Positions 1-7,963 of a stretch of DNA of 33,402 bases are shown piece after piece. This stretch comes from Flavobacteriaceae bacterium. Lineage in GTDB: Bacteria > Bacteroidota > Bacteroidia > Flavobacteriales > Flavobacteriaceae. Position 1 is the first letter of the stretch. Each line of letters starts with the position of its first letter. The stretch spans positions 1 through 33,402 of the forward strand of contig JANQHL010000282.1 of assembly GCA_028277085.1 (NCBI GenBank), given 5' to 3'. Both the position numbers and the translations under genes were made by a program. Under the pieces are notes generated by a model. It was not told the DNA's origin. It did no database searches and was given only the letters and a program-made list of their open reading frames with translations.

Positions 1-595
1 CAAAGTTGTTGGGCGTACCCCGTATCCTGATGTTGGCGCCTTCTCCATTGTCACGTTCTATATTTACTCCAGCCACCCGTTGCAGGGCCTCCCCTACATT
101 GATATCCGGAAATTGATTGATAAGGTCTGCGGAGACAATTGTTTTAATCTGATCAGCATTCTTCTGCTGGTTATAGGCCCGTTGCTGACCTTCAATACTT
201 CCTGTTATAATGACCTCGCCCAATTGGTTGGAAGCCGGATTGAGCGTGATTCTACCCAAATCAATGTTGCTTTCGCCATCGACATCAATTTCGTTGGCGT
301 AAGACTCAAAACCAATGTAAGAGATCTCAAGGGTATGGGTACCTATCGGAACCTGCGGAAGGTTAAAAAGTCCGTTAATATCAGAGGTGGCTCCCAAATT
401 TAGCTCCCTAATGAAAATAGAGGCTCCTGGCAGAACCTCCCCTTCAGAACCATTGATTCTCCCTGAAATCACAATGGTTTTTTCTTGATAAATGTTTGGG
501 ACCGACATATCTACGTTTCTAGGCTCGGCTGAAGCATATGATAAACTGATGCAAAAACAAGCTAGTGCGAAAATTAATTTTAACGATATTTTCAT
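1..595 (-). CDS. TonB-dependent outer-membrane receptor, N-terminal part (truncated by window edge)
   Basis: Visible are about 198 residues of an outer-membrane receptor that imports a ligand using TonB energy. Residues 1-23 form a signal peptide (MKISLKLIFALACFCISLSY, then ASA). Residues 42-120 are a carboxypeptidase-like regulatory domain with LPGASIFI, GATSDINGLF and GTHTLEISYIGFE, typical of Bacteroidota receptors. The plug domain starts near 128, with FPDINVGEALQRVAGVNIER and IRIRGTPNNF at the edge. It lacks the classical SusC look and no SusD is visible, though either could lie beyond the window. ATG 595 was chosen because it starts the signal peptide; in-frame ATGs at 616 and 619 would add only 7-8 residues. 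It diverges from the LacI regulator and uxaCB, with a probable operator in between, so a uronic-acid oligosaccharide is a reasonable inferred ligand. The barrel is outside the window. Confidence 0.88.
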   Translation of the reverse strand, partial: MKISLKLIFALACFCISLSYASAEPRNVDMSVPNIYQEKTIVISGRINGSEGEVLPGASIFIRELNLGATSDINGLFNLPQVPIGTHTLEISYIGFESYANEIDVDGESNIDLGRITLNPASNQLGEVIITGSIEGQQRAYNQQKNADQIKTIVSADLINQFPDINVGEALQRVAGVNIERDNGEGANIRIRGTPNNF

Positions 596-714
596 TTTCT
601 GGCATTTAAAAACCATCATTCTTATACCGCTATTTTGTATTACAAGCGATATAAAAAGTGTGGATTATTGGTTTAGAAAGATGATTATTTCATCATTTAG
701 CAAATAATGTGTTG

Positions 715-728
715 TGCAATCGATTGCA
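715..728. promoter_or_regulatory. Probable LacI-family operator, copy 1 (perfect palindrome)
   Basis: TGCAATCGATTGCA is a perfect 14-bp palindrome with a central CG, the layout known for LacI-family operators. Its outer flanks (TTG on the left, TAA on the right) extend the symmetry partly. It lies 120 bp upstream of the TonB-receptor start. Binding by the adjacent regulator is inference. Confidence 0.65.
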
Positions 729-862
729 TAAATAATAAAGAAATATTAAATTCGCAAATATTCCTTCTTAAAAATGTAGAAACACTAATTAAATCAAGCC
801 TTTTGTTATATTTAAAAATCTTCATTCAATATTTTTAAATAGCTGAATAATTCTATAAATTG

Positions 863-876
863 CGCAATCGATTACA
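863..876. promoter_or_regulatory. Probable LacI-family operator, copy 2
   Basis: CGCAATCGATTACA matches the perfect copy at 715-728 at 12 of 14 positions and keeps the CAATCGATT core. It lies 26 bp upstream of the TATCTTTG box at 902-909, near or over the expected -33 region of the regulator's own promoter, which would suit autoregulation. Confidence 0.6.
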
Positions 877-901
877 TAATCGACATTTTATTTTGAGCAA
901 C

Positions 902-909
902 TATCTTTG
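902..909 (+). promoter_or_regulatory. Candidate -7 element of the lacI promoter
   Basis: TATCTTTG fits the Bacteroidota sigma-A -7 consensus TAnnTTTG exactly and ends 20 nt before the chosen ATG. No clear TTG -33 element is visible at the usual 17-21 bp spacing, so the call rests on the -7 match and position. Confidence 0.45.
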
Positions 910-929
910 ACAAAGGACAGTTGAAAAGC

Positions 930-1961
930 ATGGAGAATACAAAGAAGACTACCATACATGATATTGCTGCGAAGCTCAATGTTACCGCTTCCACAGTTTC
1001 CCGTGCACTCAAAGGGAATCCCAGGATAAGTGATAGTACAAGAAAAGCTGTTCTTAAAACGGCCCGGGAACTCAACTATGAGCCCAACCAAATTGCCTCC
1101 GCTTTGCGTAGCGGGCGAACGCAGCTTATTGGCATGTTGGTCCCTACCATTAACCGGTCGTTCTTCTCTTCCATCATTCGAGGTGTAGAAGAAGTAGCTA
1201 ATTCCCTGGATTACCGGGTTATTGTTAGCCAATCGAACGAAGTCTTTGAGAATGAAGAAAACGCAGTCAGGGCATTCCTAAACGCCCGAGTGGATGGAAT
1301 AATTGCTTCGATTGGTAAGAACACGCAACATTTTGAGCATTACAAACAGGTTTTGGAACGTGACCTTCCCCTGGTGCTTTTTGACCGAACTACACCCCAA
1401 CTACATACAAGTCAGGTTGTAATTGACGATTATCAAGGCGCTTACTTGGCGACCGCACATCTGATAGCACAAGGGTGTGTTAAAATTGCTCATTTCACTA
1501 CCGAACGAAAAATTGACATTTACAAAGAGCGCTATCGAGGCTATGTGAACGCTTTGGAAGACCATGGTATTGAACGTAACGAAGCTTTAGTGTTTAGCGG
1601 AAATCTGCAATTAGAGGATGGCAGAGCGCACACTGAAACCTTGTTGCAAAAAGGTGAGGGTTTTGATGCCGTCTTTTCCGCTAGTGACTATGCTGCTATG
1701 GGGGCCATGCAAGTATTGAAAGAAAATGGATTGAAAATACCTGAGGACGTTGCACTCGTAGGTTTTTTGAATGAGCCGTTCACCTCTTTCACCGATCCCC
1801 CTTTGACCACGGTTAACCAGTTCCCCATAGAAATGGGACATACGGCGGCCAACCTATTTTTTAGTGCGTTGAATTCAGAACAAGAGAAAATTGTCCCCAA
1901 AAAAACAGTAATACAGCCTGAGTTGATCATAAGAGCTTCCTCGGAAAAAAAGAAATCGTAA
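930..1961 (+). CDS. LacI-family transcriptional regulator of the uronate locus
   Basis: A 343-residue LacI/GalR-type regulator. The N-terminal helix-turn-helix and hinge helix are clear (TIHDIAAKLNVTASTVSRAL, then NYEPNQIASALRSGRT at about 50-65). A periplasmic-binding-protein-like effector domain follows (LIGMLVPTINRSFFSSIIRG; DGIIAS; DDYQGAYLAT; PEDVALVGF; PPLTTVNQF), ending at the usual length. ATG 930 is preferred over an in-frame TTG at 921 because the only purine-rich stretch (AAAGGA, 912-917) is too close to the TTG. It lies 24 nt before uxaC, and near-identical palindromes flank it upstream and downstream. By context it probably responds to a hexuronate or its catabolite; whether it represses or activates cannot be read from sequence. 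Confidence 0.93.
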   Translation: MENTKKTTIHDIAAKLNVTASTVSRALKGNPRISDSTRKAVLKTARELNYEPNQIASALRSGRTQLIGMLVPTINRSFFSSIIRGVEEVANSLDYRVIVSQSNEVFENEENAVRAFLNARVDGIIASIGKNTQHFEHYKQVLERDLPLVLFDRTTPQLHTSQVVIDDYQGAYLATAHLIAQGCVKIAHFTTERKIDIYKERYRGYVNALEDHGIERNEALVFSGNLQLEDGRAHTETLLQKGEGFDAVFSASDYAAMGAMQVLKENGLKIPEDVALVGFLNEPFTSFTDPPLTTVNQFPIEMGHTAANLFFSALNSEQEKIVPKKTVIQPELIIRASSEKKKS

Positions 1962-1985
1962 AACCAGCGTTTTTAACACTACTAG

Positions 1986-3434
1986 ATGGCATTAACCGAC
2001 AAGAACAAACAGTACAATCGATTGCATCAATCGAAACGCACTTTTTTGGACGAGGACTTTCTATTGTATAGCGATTTTGCCAAAATACTCTATCACGATT
2101 TTGCCAAGAACTTGCCCATTATAGACTACCACAACCATCTGCCGCCAATGGAAATCGCCGAGAACCATCAGTATCACAATTGTACGGAAGTATGGTTGAA
2201 AGGTGACCATTACAAGTGGCGGGCCATGCGAACATTGGGCATTGATGAGAAGTATATTACCGGCAATGCCACCGATGAAGAAAAGTTTGTCCAATGGGCA
2301 AAAACCGTTCCTTACACGCTTAGAAATCCGCTCTATCACTGGACACATTTGGAACTTCAGCGCTATTTTGATATTGCTGAACTTTTGGATGCTACTAGTG
2401 CACAACGTATCTATTCGTCAACGCAAGAACTTTTGCAAGAGGAAGACTTTAGGACAAGAGGATTGTTGAAAAAAATGAATGTCACTGTGGTAGCGACCAC
2501 CGATGATCCCGTTGATGATTTGAGGTATCACTCCAAATTTCAAAGCAAAAAGGAAACGCTACAGCTACTTCCGTCTTTCAGGCCGGATAAGGCCTACGCC
2601 TTGGAAGATCCAAAGGAATATAGCAACTACTTGTCCCTTTTAGGGGAAAGTGTTGATCATGAAATAAGAACCTATGCTGATCTGATTCATGCTTTAAATC
2701 AACGCATACAATTCTTTGTTGGAATGGGTTGTAGAAGTGCGGATCACGGATTGGAGCAATTTCACGATTTTAAGATGGGTGACCATGATCCCACACGTTT
2801 ATTTGAACAAGTCCTGGAGGGTAAGCCGCTATCACCCGAGGAGATTGCATACTTCAAATTCGAGACCTTAGTCCATCTTTGTAGGAAGTACCATGAGGTC
2901 GGTTGGGTGCAGCAGTTTCATCTGGGTGCATTGCGAAACACCAACAACAGAATGCTTGCCCAACTTGGCCCGGATACAGGATTTGACAGTATCGGTGACT
3001 TCCGACAAGCAAAACCCCTGGCCAATTTCCTAAACCTTCTGGACAGCACAAATCAATTGACCAAAACCATTATCTACAACCTGAACCCTTCGGATAATGC
3101 CATTTTCGCGAGTATGATCGGAAATTTTAATGATGGCAGTGTAAAAGGTAAGATGCAGTTTGGCTCCGCCTGGTGGTTTTTGGACCAAAAAGACGGAATG
3201 GAAAAACAATTGAACAGTCTTTCCAACCTGGGCTTGTTGAGTTGTTTTATTGGGATGCTTACTGATTCCAGGAGTTTTTTGTCCTTTCCCAGACATGAGT
3301 ACTTCCGTAGGATCTTGTGTAACCTTTTGGGTAGTGACGTGGAAAATGGAGAACTCCCGGCAGATGAAAAATGGTTAGGGCAAATTGTGGGTGATATTTG
3401 CTACCACAACGTTAAGGAATACTTCGGATATTAA
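1986..3434 (+). CDS. uxaC: Glucuronate (uronate) isomerase UxaC
   Basis: Isomerises D-glucuronate to D-fructuronate and D-galacturonate to D-tagaturonate, the first step of cytoplasmic hexuronate catabolism. Family hallmarks are IDYHNHLPP (metal-binding His pair), VWLKGDHYKWRAMRTLGI, TTDDPVDDL, QFHLGALRNTN and SFLSFPRHEYFRRILC near the end. With ATG 1986 the protein is 482 aa, about 16 residues longer at the N-terminus than E. coli UxaC, which starts six residues before EDFLL. The extra codons are those containing the operator-like site at 2013-2026, so a TTG start at 2022 (MHQSKRTFLDEDF) is a real alternative. uxaB follows 13 nt after the stop, and the two are probably cotranscribed with the regulator or from a promoter at its 3' end. 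Confidence 0.95.
   Translation: MALTDKNKQYNRLHQSKRTFLDEDFLLYSDFAKILYHDFAKNLPIIDYHNHLPPMEIAENHQYHNCTEVWLKGDHYKWRAMRTLGIDEKYITGNATDEEKFVQWAKTVPYTLRNPLYHWTHLELQRYFDIAELLDATSAQRIYSSTQELLQEEDFRTRGLLKKMNVTVVATTDDPVDDLRYHSKFQSKKETLQLLPSFRPDKAYALEDPKEYSNYLSLLGESVDHEIRTYADLIHALNQRIQFFVGMGCRSADHGLEQFHDFKMGDHDPTRLFEQVLEGKPLSPEEIAYFKFETLVHLCRKYHEVGWVQQFHLGALRNTNNRMLAQLGPDTGFDSIGDFRQAKPLANFLNLLDSTNQLTKTIIYNLNPSDNAIFASMIGNFNDGSVKGKMQFGSAWWFLDQKDGMEKQLNSLSNLGLLSCFIGMLTDSRSFLSFPRHEYFRRILCNLLGSDVENGELPADEKWLGQIVGDICYHNVKEYFGY
2013..2026. promoter_or_regulatory. Probable LacI-family operator, copy 3, inside the 5' end of uxaC
   Basis: TACAATCGATTGCA differs from the perfect palindrome at 715-728 by one base. 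It starts 27 nt after the annotated ATG of uxaC. If bound, it would act as a downstream operator or roadblock. If uxaC really starts at TTG 2022, the site covers the start codon. Confidence 0.55.
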
Positions 3435-3447
3435 ACTGGATCGACCC

Positions 3448-4872
3448 GTGAAAAAACTCAACAGAAATACGGTGTCTTCAGCACCGAAGCGACCCATTAA
3501 AATCGTACAATTTGGTGAGGGCAATTTTCTCCGGGGATTCGTAGATTGGATGGTAGACCTACTCAACGAAAAGACCAATTTCGATGGAAACATCCAGATT
3601 GTTCAACCGTTACCAAAGGGAATGGGAGAACTTATTAATTCCCAGGAGGGGCTCTATCACGTCATCCTGGAAGGAATAGAAAAAGGTGAAAAAGTACAAA
3701 GCTCAAGATTGATTACCTCCGTAAGCGGTGTTCTTGATCCCTACCAACACTACAACGATTTTTTACGTCTTGGAGAAAACCCGGAATTGCAATTTATTGT
3801 CTCCAACACCACCGAAGCTGGAATTGCCTTTGCCCCGGAAGATGAAGATTACGAAAGGGTACCCAACTCTTTTCCCGGTAAGCTTACCGCATTATTATAC
3901 CACAGGTTTCGGTTTTATGAGGGTAATCCACCGGGAACCCTGTACATTTTACCTTGCGAACTGATTGAGGCCAATGGGGAACTACTTCGTGAATGCATTC
4001 TGAAATATGCTGACCTTTGGTCGTTGGATGAAGGGTTTACAATCTGGCTTCAGGGGAAAGTCCATTTTTATAATACGCTGGTCGACCGTATCGTACCTGG
4101 ATTTCCAAAAGATACGATTACGGAAATACAAAATCATTTTGGCTATGAAGACCGATTGGTAGTTAAGGCAGAGCCTTTTCACCTTTGGGTAATTGAAGGG
4201 CCGTCACAAATTGAACATGAGCTACAGTTTAAACAAGCTGGAGTAAACGTCATTTTTACCAACGATCAGACCCCTTATAGAACCAGAAAAGTCCGAATTC
4301 TCAACGGAGCCCATACCGCCATGGTACCCATCGGTTACCTCACTGGGTTTACCGAAGTGCAAGAGGTGGTAGAAGACGAAAAATTGTCAGGTTTTCTGGA
4401 TACGATACTATTCAAGGAAATCATCCCAACATTGGATATGCCGAAAGAAGAACTTGAGCGCTATGCCCAGGAGATTTTGGATAGATTTAGAAATCCCTTT
4501 ATCAAACATAAATTATTGGATATTTCACTGAATTCCATTTCGAAATTCAAGGTAAGGGTCCTGCCAAGTATCTTAACATATCTGGAGCGTTATAAGAAGG
4601 TTCCTGAAGGTTTGGCAACCTGCTTCGCTTATTTAATTGTATTTTATCGGGGGCAAAACGGGTCATTAAACATTCCGATAAAAGATGATGAAACGGTTAT
4701 TGCTTTCTTTAAAGCGGCATGGGATACAGGTGATACCGCACTAACGGTTACTATCATTTTATCTAACGACGCTTTGTGGGGGATGAACTTAAATGAACAA
4801 GTGGCGTTGTCTGATTTTTTAAAAGAAAAGGTAACGGATATTACAAGTCTTTCCAATTCGTTTGACAAGTAA
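3448..4872 (+). CDS. uxaB: Tagaturonate reductase (altronate oxidoreductase) UxaB
   Basis: NAD(H)-dependent reductase interconverting D-tagaturonate and D-altronate, the step after UxaC on the galacturonate branch. The 474-aa protein aligns along its length with E. coli UxaB as I recall it: IVQFGEGNFLRGFVDWMVDL, FIVSNTTEAGI, ILPCELIEANG, TLVDRIVPGFP, KVRILNGAHTAMVPIG, FRNPFIKHKLLDISLNS and YRGQNG. The open frame continues upstream into uxaC, but GTG 3448 gives VKKLNR, matching the E. coli start MKTLNR and falling 13 nt after the uxaC stop. Fructuronate reductase UxuB is a paralogue of the same superfamily; the PCELIEANG and RNPFIKH motifs favour UxaB. No altronate dehydratase (UxaA), KDG kinase or aldolase is in the window, so the pathway must be finished elsewhere. 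Confidence 0.93.
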   Translation: MKKLNRNTVSSAPKRPIKIVQFGEGNFLRGFVDWMVDLLNEKTNFDGNIQIVQPLPKGMGELINSQEGLYHVILEGIEKGEKVQSSRLITSVSGVLDPYQHYNDFLRLGENPELQFIVSNTTEAGIAFAPEDEDYERVPNSFPGKLTALLYHRFRFYEGNPPGTLYILPCELIEANGELLRECILKYADLWSLDEGFTIWLQGKVHFYNTLVDRIVPGFPKDTITEIQNHFGYEDRLVVKAEPFHLWVIEGPSQIEHELQFKQAGVNVIFTNDQTPYRTRKVRILNGAHTAMVPIGYLTGFTEVQEVVEDEKLSGFLDTILFKEIIPTLDMPKEELERYAQEILDRFRNPFIKHKLLDISLNSISKFKVRVLPSILTYLERYKKVPEGLATCFAYLIVFYRGQNGSLNIPIKDDETVIAFFKAAWDTGDTALTVTIILSNDALWGMNLNEQVALSDFLKEKVTDITSLSNSFDK

Positions 4873-5006
4873 TAGTTTGTGGTTCTTCAAATTTAAAGTT
4901 CCTCCAAAGCAAACAGTTTTGGGAATTTCGAGTGTTTGTTCTTTACAACTCGCTTTATCTGCTGTTTTAAACGACTGACCGATATCATTATTTATACGTC
5001 TTTCTA

Positions 5007-5041
5007 TTCCTAGGTTAGTACACTTAACAATCGTTCCTAGG
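5007..5041. repeat. Pair of TTCCTAGG repeats upstream of the lipoprotein gene
   Basis: TTCCTAGG occurs at 5007-5014 and again at 5034-5041, ending 15 nt before the ATG of the lipoprotein gene. The inner CCTAGG is itself palindromic. It may be a binding-site pair for an unknown regulator; chance is not excluded. Confidence 0.25.
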
Positions 5042-5056
5042 AAAAATCAAAAGAAC

Positions 5057-6220
5057 ATGAAAAGAATCCTCATATCCATCTTGGTATTAATTACAATTAT
5101 AGGTTGTAAGCAAAAACCAAGTTTGAACAAAGAACTCAGCAAACATGTTACTTTTATAAAAAACAACGATAATTCAGCAAAGGATTATGTTTTAGGTCTA
5201 TTCGAAAATCACGACCTGGTGATTCTTTGTGAAAGATATCACTCTGAAAACACCCAGTATGAGCTTATTATGGATATAGTTTCCGACCCTGGGTTTATTG
5301 AAGACGTAGGTAATATCTTTTTTGAGACAGGTATGAGAAACCTAAATCCCGAACTCAATGATTTTGTCCATTTGGAAAACCTGTCTGCAAAAGAAGTCGA
5401 GGAAAACCTGATATCGCTCCAGAGAAGGTCAGATTACTTCCCCCTTTGGGACATGTACAATTTTTATTATCAGAATAAAGGAATTTACGCTATAAACCAA
5501 TCGTTACCACAGTGCAAAAAACTGAACCTCTACGCGGTTGATGTAAGCGTAAATCTCGATTCCCTGAATGTGGGTTATTTAGAGAAGTTCTGGAACGGGG
5601 ACATTGATCATAGGGATAGATTGATGGCCGAATACATCATAGATAAGTTCGAACAGATAAAAGACTCCGATGAACAAAGAAAAAAAGCACTTGTCATCAT
5701 GAACTATCGGCATGCGTACAACAGGAATTTTGAAACATCCGATGGGGAAATGATATATAATACCGGAGCATTTCTTTTTAAAAAGTATCCGAATACCGCG
5801 GCTAATGTCCTTATAAATTCAGTGATCATGCAGGATGGCAAATGGGATGCCGCATTTAAGGCGGCCAACGTTGAGGATTCGGGTTTTGACTTTAAAGGTT
5901 CACCTTTCGGCGAGGACCATTTCGATATGTGGACCTTCACAGAACATGATGATCGTTATCAAGATATCTTTACCGGGTTTGCTTATTACAAAAGACCTCA
6001 GGACTTCAAGCTAATTACAGGAGTAGATGGTCTAATGGATTCGTCCTTCATTCAAACGTATAAGTATAGGGTCAAACTCTGGGATCAGGTAAGGGACAGG
6101 AACACCCCTTTGGACGACGATGCTATCTACGAAGAGTATGGCAGAAAAAATGTTCGTCAACTCGAAAACATTGATTCAATATCATCATTGATTGAGGGGT
6201 GGATAAGAAAACAAGAATAA
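5057..6220 (+). CDS. Putative lipoprotein with erythromycin-esterase/ChaN-like fold
   Basis: A 387-aa protein with a lipoprotein signal (MKRILISILVLITIIGC, acylated Cys17), so probably membrane-anchored. The body resembles the EreA/ChaN-like superfamily: LVILCERYHSE (Glu59, His62) in place of the usual GExHGT motif, FFETG (Glu90), HRDRLMAEYI (185-194; an RDxxMAxxI helix is a family hallmark) and ALVIMNYRHAYNR with His219. Members include erythromycin esterases and haem-binding ChaN proteins; substrate or ligand cannot be told here. The replacement of the canonical glycine by Cys58 is atypical. It stands alone, 184 nt after uxaB and ahead of a decayed regulator, so it may not belong to the uronate operon. 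The family call is from motifs only. Confidence 0.6.
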   Translation: MKRILISILVLITIIGCKQKPSLNKELSKHVTFIKNNDNSAKDYVLGLFENHDLVILCERYHSENTQYELIMDIVSDPGFIEDVGNIFFETGMRNLNPELNDFVHLENLSAKEVEENLISLQRRSDYFPLWDMYNFYYQNKGIYAINQSLPQCKKLNLYAVDVSVNLDSLNVGYLEKFWNGDIDHRDRLMAEYIIDKFEQIKDSDEQRKKALVIMNYRHAYNRNFETSDGEMIYNTGAFLFKKYPNTAANVLINSVIMQDGKWDAAFKAANVEDSGFDFKGSPFGEDHFDMWTFTEHDDRYQDIFTGFAYYKRPQDFKLITGVDGLMDSSFIQTYKYRVKLWDQVRDRNTPLDDDAIYEEYGRKNVRQLENIDSISSLIEGWIRKQE

Positions 6221-6406
6221 GTGCAAGAATAGCAAGGTAGTATACCTTAATCTTGGTAACAATCTCATCTAGGTGTTGAGAGCTTTTTGACAAGTTAGAG
6301 AAACCAAGGGTGTAAGGGGCTGTTGTATTCTAATTTCCAGGTCGACTATCCCAATTTTTCTAAACTTTGGTTTTTGCTTCAAATTGTTAAACCCTACTGG
6401 TTTTAG
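6221..6406. other. Gene-free spacer with a weak hairpin
   Basis: Together with the pseudogene and its tail, the stretch 6221-6626 contains no intact gene. A small inverted repeat AAGGTA-GTA-TACCTT lies at 6234-6248, 14 nt after the lipoprotein stop; it lacks a T-run and is a poor terminator candidate. The minus strand shows a short frame reminiscent of a kinase dimerisation helix, treated under findings. Confidence 0.4.
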
Positions 6407-6565
6407 GATGTTTTGCTGTTAACGTTGGCAGCAAAACTATTGCCGGAAAACAATGTCAATATCTCAGAAGTGGGCTATGCTGCAGGGTTTAACCAACTAG
6501 CATATTTCTCCACTACCTTCAAAAAACACTTTGGTTGTTCCCCATCGGAGTACGTAGAACGCTGA
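6407..6565 (+). pseudogene. C-terminal remnant of an AraC-family DNA-binding domain
   Basis: About 52 codons ending in TGA 6563-6565 encode the last part of an AraC/XylS double helix-turn-helix: AAKLLPENNVNISEVGYAAG, then FNQLAYFSTTFKKHFGCSPS and EYVER. This is the standard second HTH and C-terminal signature. An in-frame TAG at 6404-6406 and the absence of the first HTH or any sensor domain upstream mean it cannot be a functional regulator. It may be the tail of an ordinary AraC protein or of a hybrid two-component regulator, a type common beside glycan loci in Bacteroidota. It lies just past the 3' end of xylA, on the opposite strand. Confidence 0.75.
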
Positions 6566-6626
6566 GTATAAAAATAGTTACGCTCTTTTTTAAAGTAGAA
6601 TAATTCCTCGTCCTAAAATAAAAGAA

Positions 6627-7952
6627 CTATAGGTATTGATTCAAAATGCTCTCATAAAGCTCCTGCTTTCCACTAATCTGTTTGGGTTCTCCTGCTGTTT
6701 TCGAATAGTCATAGAGATCGGTTAATTGCAAATTTTCCGCAACAAAATCAGCTCCTTTTCCTGAAGAAAAAGAAGCGTATCGTTGGTCTAAAAGGGTGTC
6801 ATATCGAGAGTGTTGCAGTACCGCATCTGCCGCCAAAAGCGCTCTTGCGAAGGTGTCTGCGCCACCGATATGAGCAATGAAAAGGTCCTCGAGGTCGGTA
6901 GAATTGCGTCGGGTTTTGGCATCAAAATTGACTCCGCCTCCTTGCAAGCCACCGGATTTTAGCAATACCAGCATGGCCTCGGTGGTTTCCAACACGTTGT
7001 TGGGAAACTGATCGGTGTCCCATCCATTTTGATAATCACCGCGATTGGCATCAATACTACCCAACATGTCCGCATTGGCAGCCACTTGCAACTCATGCTG
7101 AAAGGTATGTTGTGCCAGGGTAGCGTGGTTGACCTCTATGTTGAGTTTAAAATCTGCTGCCAAGCCTTGTTCCCGGATAAAATTTATAGCGGTAGCCGCA
7201 TCAAAATCGTATTGATGTTTCATGGGCTCCATAGGCTTGGGTTCGATAAAGAAATTTCCTTTGAATCCTTGCTTTCTGGCATAGTCCCGGGCCATACGCA
7301 TTAATCGGCCAACATTGTCCTGCTCCAGCTGCATCCTGGTATTGAGTAAGGACATATACCCTTCCCGCCCCCCCCAGAAGACATAGTTGGCGCCATTTAG
7401 GGCAATAGTAGCGTCCAATGCAATTTTAAGTTGCGCTCCGGCTCTCGCCACTACATCAAAGTTGGGATTGGATCCTGCTCCGTTCATATATCTGGGGTGC
7501 GAAAAAAGATTAGCGGTACCCCATAGCAGTTTTACCCCGGACACTGCCATCTTTTCTTTTAGATATTCCACAAGTTGTTGCACCCTTTTTTCTGATTCCA
7601 ATAAGCTGTCCGCCTCCTCCACCAGATCAAAATCGTGAAAACAGAAGTAGTCAAATCCCATTTTGGTGATAAATTCAAAAGCGGCATCAGCCTTGTCTTT
7701 TGCTGCCTGTATAGGATCGGATGCACTTAGCCATGGGAAGTCTTTTGTGCCTGGGCCAAAAGGGTCTCCGCCCGTACCACAAAGCGTATGCCAATAGGCC
7801 ATTGCAAATTTAAAGTGCTCCTGCATGGTCTTGCCGGCTACCACCTTATTCCGATCGTAAAATTTAAACGCCAACGGATTATCAGAGTCCTTGCCCTCAA
7901 ACGGGATAGTTCCAATACCTTTGAAATACTCCTTTTCTCCCAGTGTTGCCAT
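6627..7952 (-). CDS. xylA: Xylose isomerase
   Basis: Converts D-xylose to D-xylulose in the cytoplasm. At 441 aa it matches the class II (E. coli-like) enzymes. Catalytic and metal-binding elements are in place: FHDFDL with His106 and Asp109, the FWGGREGY motif at about 192-199, FIEPKP with Glu237 and Lys239, [18 protein letters not shown] at about 271-288, and GSIDANRGD with Asp301. It is the second gene of xylB-xylA, starting 11 nt after the xylB stop, so the kinase and isomerase should be cotranscribed. No xylose transporter or XylR-type regulator is next to it; the broken AraC gene at its 3' end might once have served. Confidence 0.97.
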   Translation of the reverse strand: MATLGEKEYFKGIGTIPFEGKDSDNPLAFKFYDRNKVVAGKTMQEHFKFAMAYWHTLCGTGGDPFGPGTKDFPWLSASDPIQAAKDKADAAFEFITKMGFDYFCFHDFDLVEEADSLLESEKRVQQLVEYLKEKMAVSGVKLLWGTANLFSHPRYMNGAGSNPNFDVVARAGAQLKIALDATIALNGANYVFWGGREGYMSLLNTRMQLEQDNVGRLMRMARDYARKQGFKGNFFIEPKPMEPMKHQYDFDAATAINFIREQGLAADFKLNIEVNHATLAQHTFQHELQVAANADMLGSIDANRGDYQNGWDTDQFPNNVLETTEAMLVLLKSGGLQGGGVNFDAKTRRNSTDLEDLFIAHIGGADTFARALLAADAVLQHSRYDTLLDQRYASFSSGKGADFVAENLQLTDLYDYSKTAGEPKQISGKQELYESILNQYL

Positions 7953-7963
7953 TGCTTGCTTAT

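Larger units (their letters stand above)
596..929. promoter_or_regulatory. Divergent regulatory region between TonB receptor and lacI-uxaCB
   Basis: This 334-bp AT-rich stretch holds no convincing gene; short open frames here lack homology and start signals. It contains two matching near-palindromes, at 715-728 and 863-876, with centres 148 bp apart, and a Bacteroidota -7 box (TATCTTTG) at 902-909 ahead of the regulator. It is the obvious place for joint control of the receptor and the uronate genes. Confidence 0.75.

Noticed and set aside
492..707. 71-codon plus-strand frame upstream of the lacI gene
   Set aside because: Antisense to the signal-peptide end of the TonB receptor and the divergent control region; no recognisable protein features.
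888..1232. 114-codon minus-strand frame over the lacI 5' end
   Set aside because: Lies opposite the well-conserved helix-turn-helix coding region; composition is that of a shadow frame.
7360..7380. Homopolymeric C run in xylA (CCCGCCCCCCC region) as a possible frameshift
   Set aside because: The xylA frame reads through with the conserved FWGGREGY motif intact, so there is no frameshift.
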